Part shown: piece by piece, positions 50,475-51,078 of the stretch
Numbering within the stretch: position 1 is the stretch's first letter
Layout of the letters: each line of letters begins with the position of its first letter
NCBI GenBank assembly: GCA_016194325.1
Contig: JACQBS010000108.1
Location: 1-51,078, forward strand
DNA: 51,078 nucleotides
DNA from: Nitrospinota bacterium
GTDB lineage: Bacteria; Nitrospinota; Nitrospinia; UBA9942
Reading direction: 5' to 3'
Notes under the pieces: model-generated
Seen by the model: the letters and a program-made list of their open reading frames with translations, nothing else
Database searches by the model: none
What the model was told of the DNA's origin: nothing
Translations under genes and position numbers: made by a program

Positions 50475-50688
50475 GCGTAAAACACTAATTTTCATTTGTC
50501 CGGCAAATCCGCCCCACTTTCCGAATGGCGTCCACCATCTGTTGAATTTCGCTGGATGTGAAAGTTATTAACTCCACATTTTAAATTTCCTGCTTCCACC
50601 CTCACCATCTCTTGGGTTATACTATCAGAAAAAATCATAACATATTATTTGATTTAATCATTTTTTTGGAAATCTTTAAGACAAGGAC
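50475..50688. other. gene-poor stretch with possible degenerate fragments
   Basis: No word repeats. On the minus strand a GTG-started 30-codon frame (MELITFTSSEIQQMVDAIRK...) ending near 50490 and an overlapping 48-codon ATG frame are open, but neither has a good ribosome site or recognisable family. They could be remnants of a decayed gene. Confidence 0.3.
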
Positions 50689-50958
50689 ATGAAAAGAGAT
50701 AGGCATCTCAGAATTTTGTTTAGAAAGCAACCATACATTGGGAGTAGAAAAAGTAGTTTGAACAACCAAATAGAGGTAGGACTGAAAATATTAAAATCAT
50801 TATTTTATGTTTCAATAATAGCAGGTGTTATCTGGAATTTAATATACTTTGGTTTTTTTGTTCATGTTTTACCAGATTTTGATATTGAAAATCTTGCAGT
50901 TTATTTAGTATCTATTTTTGGAATCGGTTTTATTATGATTTCGCCAGTTCAACAATGA
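50689..50958 (+). CDS. truncated small membrane protein interrupted by the IS end
   Basis: An 89-residue frame: basic N-terminus (MKRDRHLRILFRKQPYIGSRK), two hydrophobic helices (about 36-56 and 66-86). The frame runs into tgaagtgcaacact, which looks like the terminal inverted repeat of the adjacent IS30-family element, so the stop is probably supplied by the insertion. Family unknown; may be a 5' gene fragment. Confidence 0.4.
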   Translation: MKRDRHLRILFRKQPYIGSRKSSLNNQIEVGLKILKSLFYVSIIAGVIWNLIYFGFFVHVLPDFDIENLAVYLVSIFGIGFIMISPVQQ

Positions 50959-51078
50959 AGTGCAACACTTGGGAAGCAGAAAGGAGAAATGCTATCCTAA
51001 GTGTCTATGACAAAACGATACAATCACCTAACCTTGTCTGAAAGAGATCAAATTACGATAATGCTGTATGAGGGGAGA
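50956..51078 (+). mobile_element. left end of an IS30-family insertion sequence (incomplete)
   Basis: tgaagtgcaacacttggg at 50956-50973 resembles IS30-family ends, followed about 35 nt later by a transposase start. The element continues beyond the window. The exact border and target duplication cannot be checked here. Confidence 0.65.
51007..51078 (+). CDS. IS30-family transposase, N-terminal part only
   Basis: The last 24 codons of the window read MTKRYNHLTLSERDQI followed by TIMLYEGR, the typical HTH opening of IS30-family transposases (Y-x-HLTLxER-x-I). The gene is cut by the window edge. AGAAAGGAG lies about 23 nt upstream. Confidence 0.75.
   Translation, partial: MTKRYNHLTLSERDQITIMLYEGR

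Overview
The window is AT-rich DNA (roughly 40% GC by eye) from a Gram-negative bacterium. It has an outer-membrane porin, lipoprotein signals, a MacAB-type exporter, sigma-54 regulation and a dense set of periplasmic c-type cytochromes: twelve CXXCH motifs and one CX3CH motif in ten proteins. A cytochrome bd-like oxidase subunit surrounded by c-type cytochromes, a split F0 operon and a multi-cysteine CcmH-like protein fit Nitrospirota or a deep Deltaproteobacteria-like lineage. The sequence alone does not fix the phylum. I saw no rRNA, tRNA or CRISPR.

Layout. 0-5 kb: larC, F0 ATP synthase genes (atpZ/I-like, atpI-like, atpB, atpE), HU, a secreted protein and a sugar-phosphate nucleotidyltransferase. 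5-12.6 kb: a respiratory operon with a bd-like oxidase subunit I, five c-type cytochromes (one fused to an ethylbenzene-dehydrogenase-like heme b domain) and a CBS protein, ending in a strong terminator. 12.6-22.5 kb: PAS histidine kinase, acetyl-CoA synthetase, a porin interrupted by an in-frame TGA, two secreted transglutaminase-like paralogues, and an ECF sigma / periplasmic binding protein / anti-sigma operon. 22.6-27.7 kb: monoheme cytochrome, MacAB-like transporter, cation/proton antiporter. 27.7-33.3 kb: an eight-gene minus-strand operon for thiol redox and cytochrome c assembly (cytochrome, thioredoxin-like, CcdA-like, membrane protein, CcmH-like, SUMF1-domain, CX3CH cytochrome, TlpA). 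33.5-36.5 kb: an NtrC-type regulator and a cytochrome gene, each behind a recognisable sigma-54 promoter. 36.9-42.8 kb: GldA/F/G-like ABC system, DUF4340 protein, exported protein, cytochrome. 42.8-49.6 kb: propeptide-like protein, two more SUMF1-domain proteins, an amino-acid-type binding lipoprotein, Cache-HAMP histidine kinase and a zinc-ribbon receiver protein. 49.6-51 kb: XRE regulator, a truncated membrane ORF and the left end of an IS30-family element.

The most striking feature is a large population of palindromic repeats built from degenerate 6-11 nt words (cacgaat, cacagag, gtgtcaaag, gcaagattc, aaatttc and others). They occupy many gene gaps, are often nested inside one another, and in several places have entered coding sequence. 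They encode parts of signal peptides, supply stop codons, or sit directly on start codons. The clearest case is a lipoprotein gene (44132) whose signal peptide seems to have been split by about 200 nt of nested in-frame repeat. A second protein (29138) carries nearly the same repeat-coded peptide at its N-terminus.

Functionally the window reads as an electron-transport island: a terminal-oxidase-like complex, its cytochromes, dedicated thiol/heme assembly factors and a sigma-54-controlled cytochrome. Family assignments come from motifs read by eye. No database search was possible.
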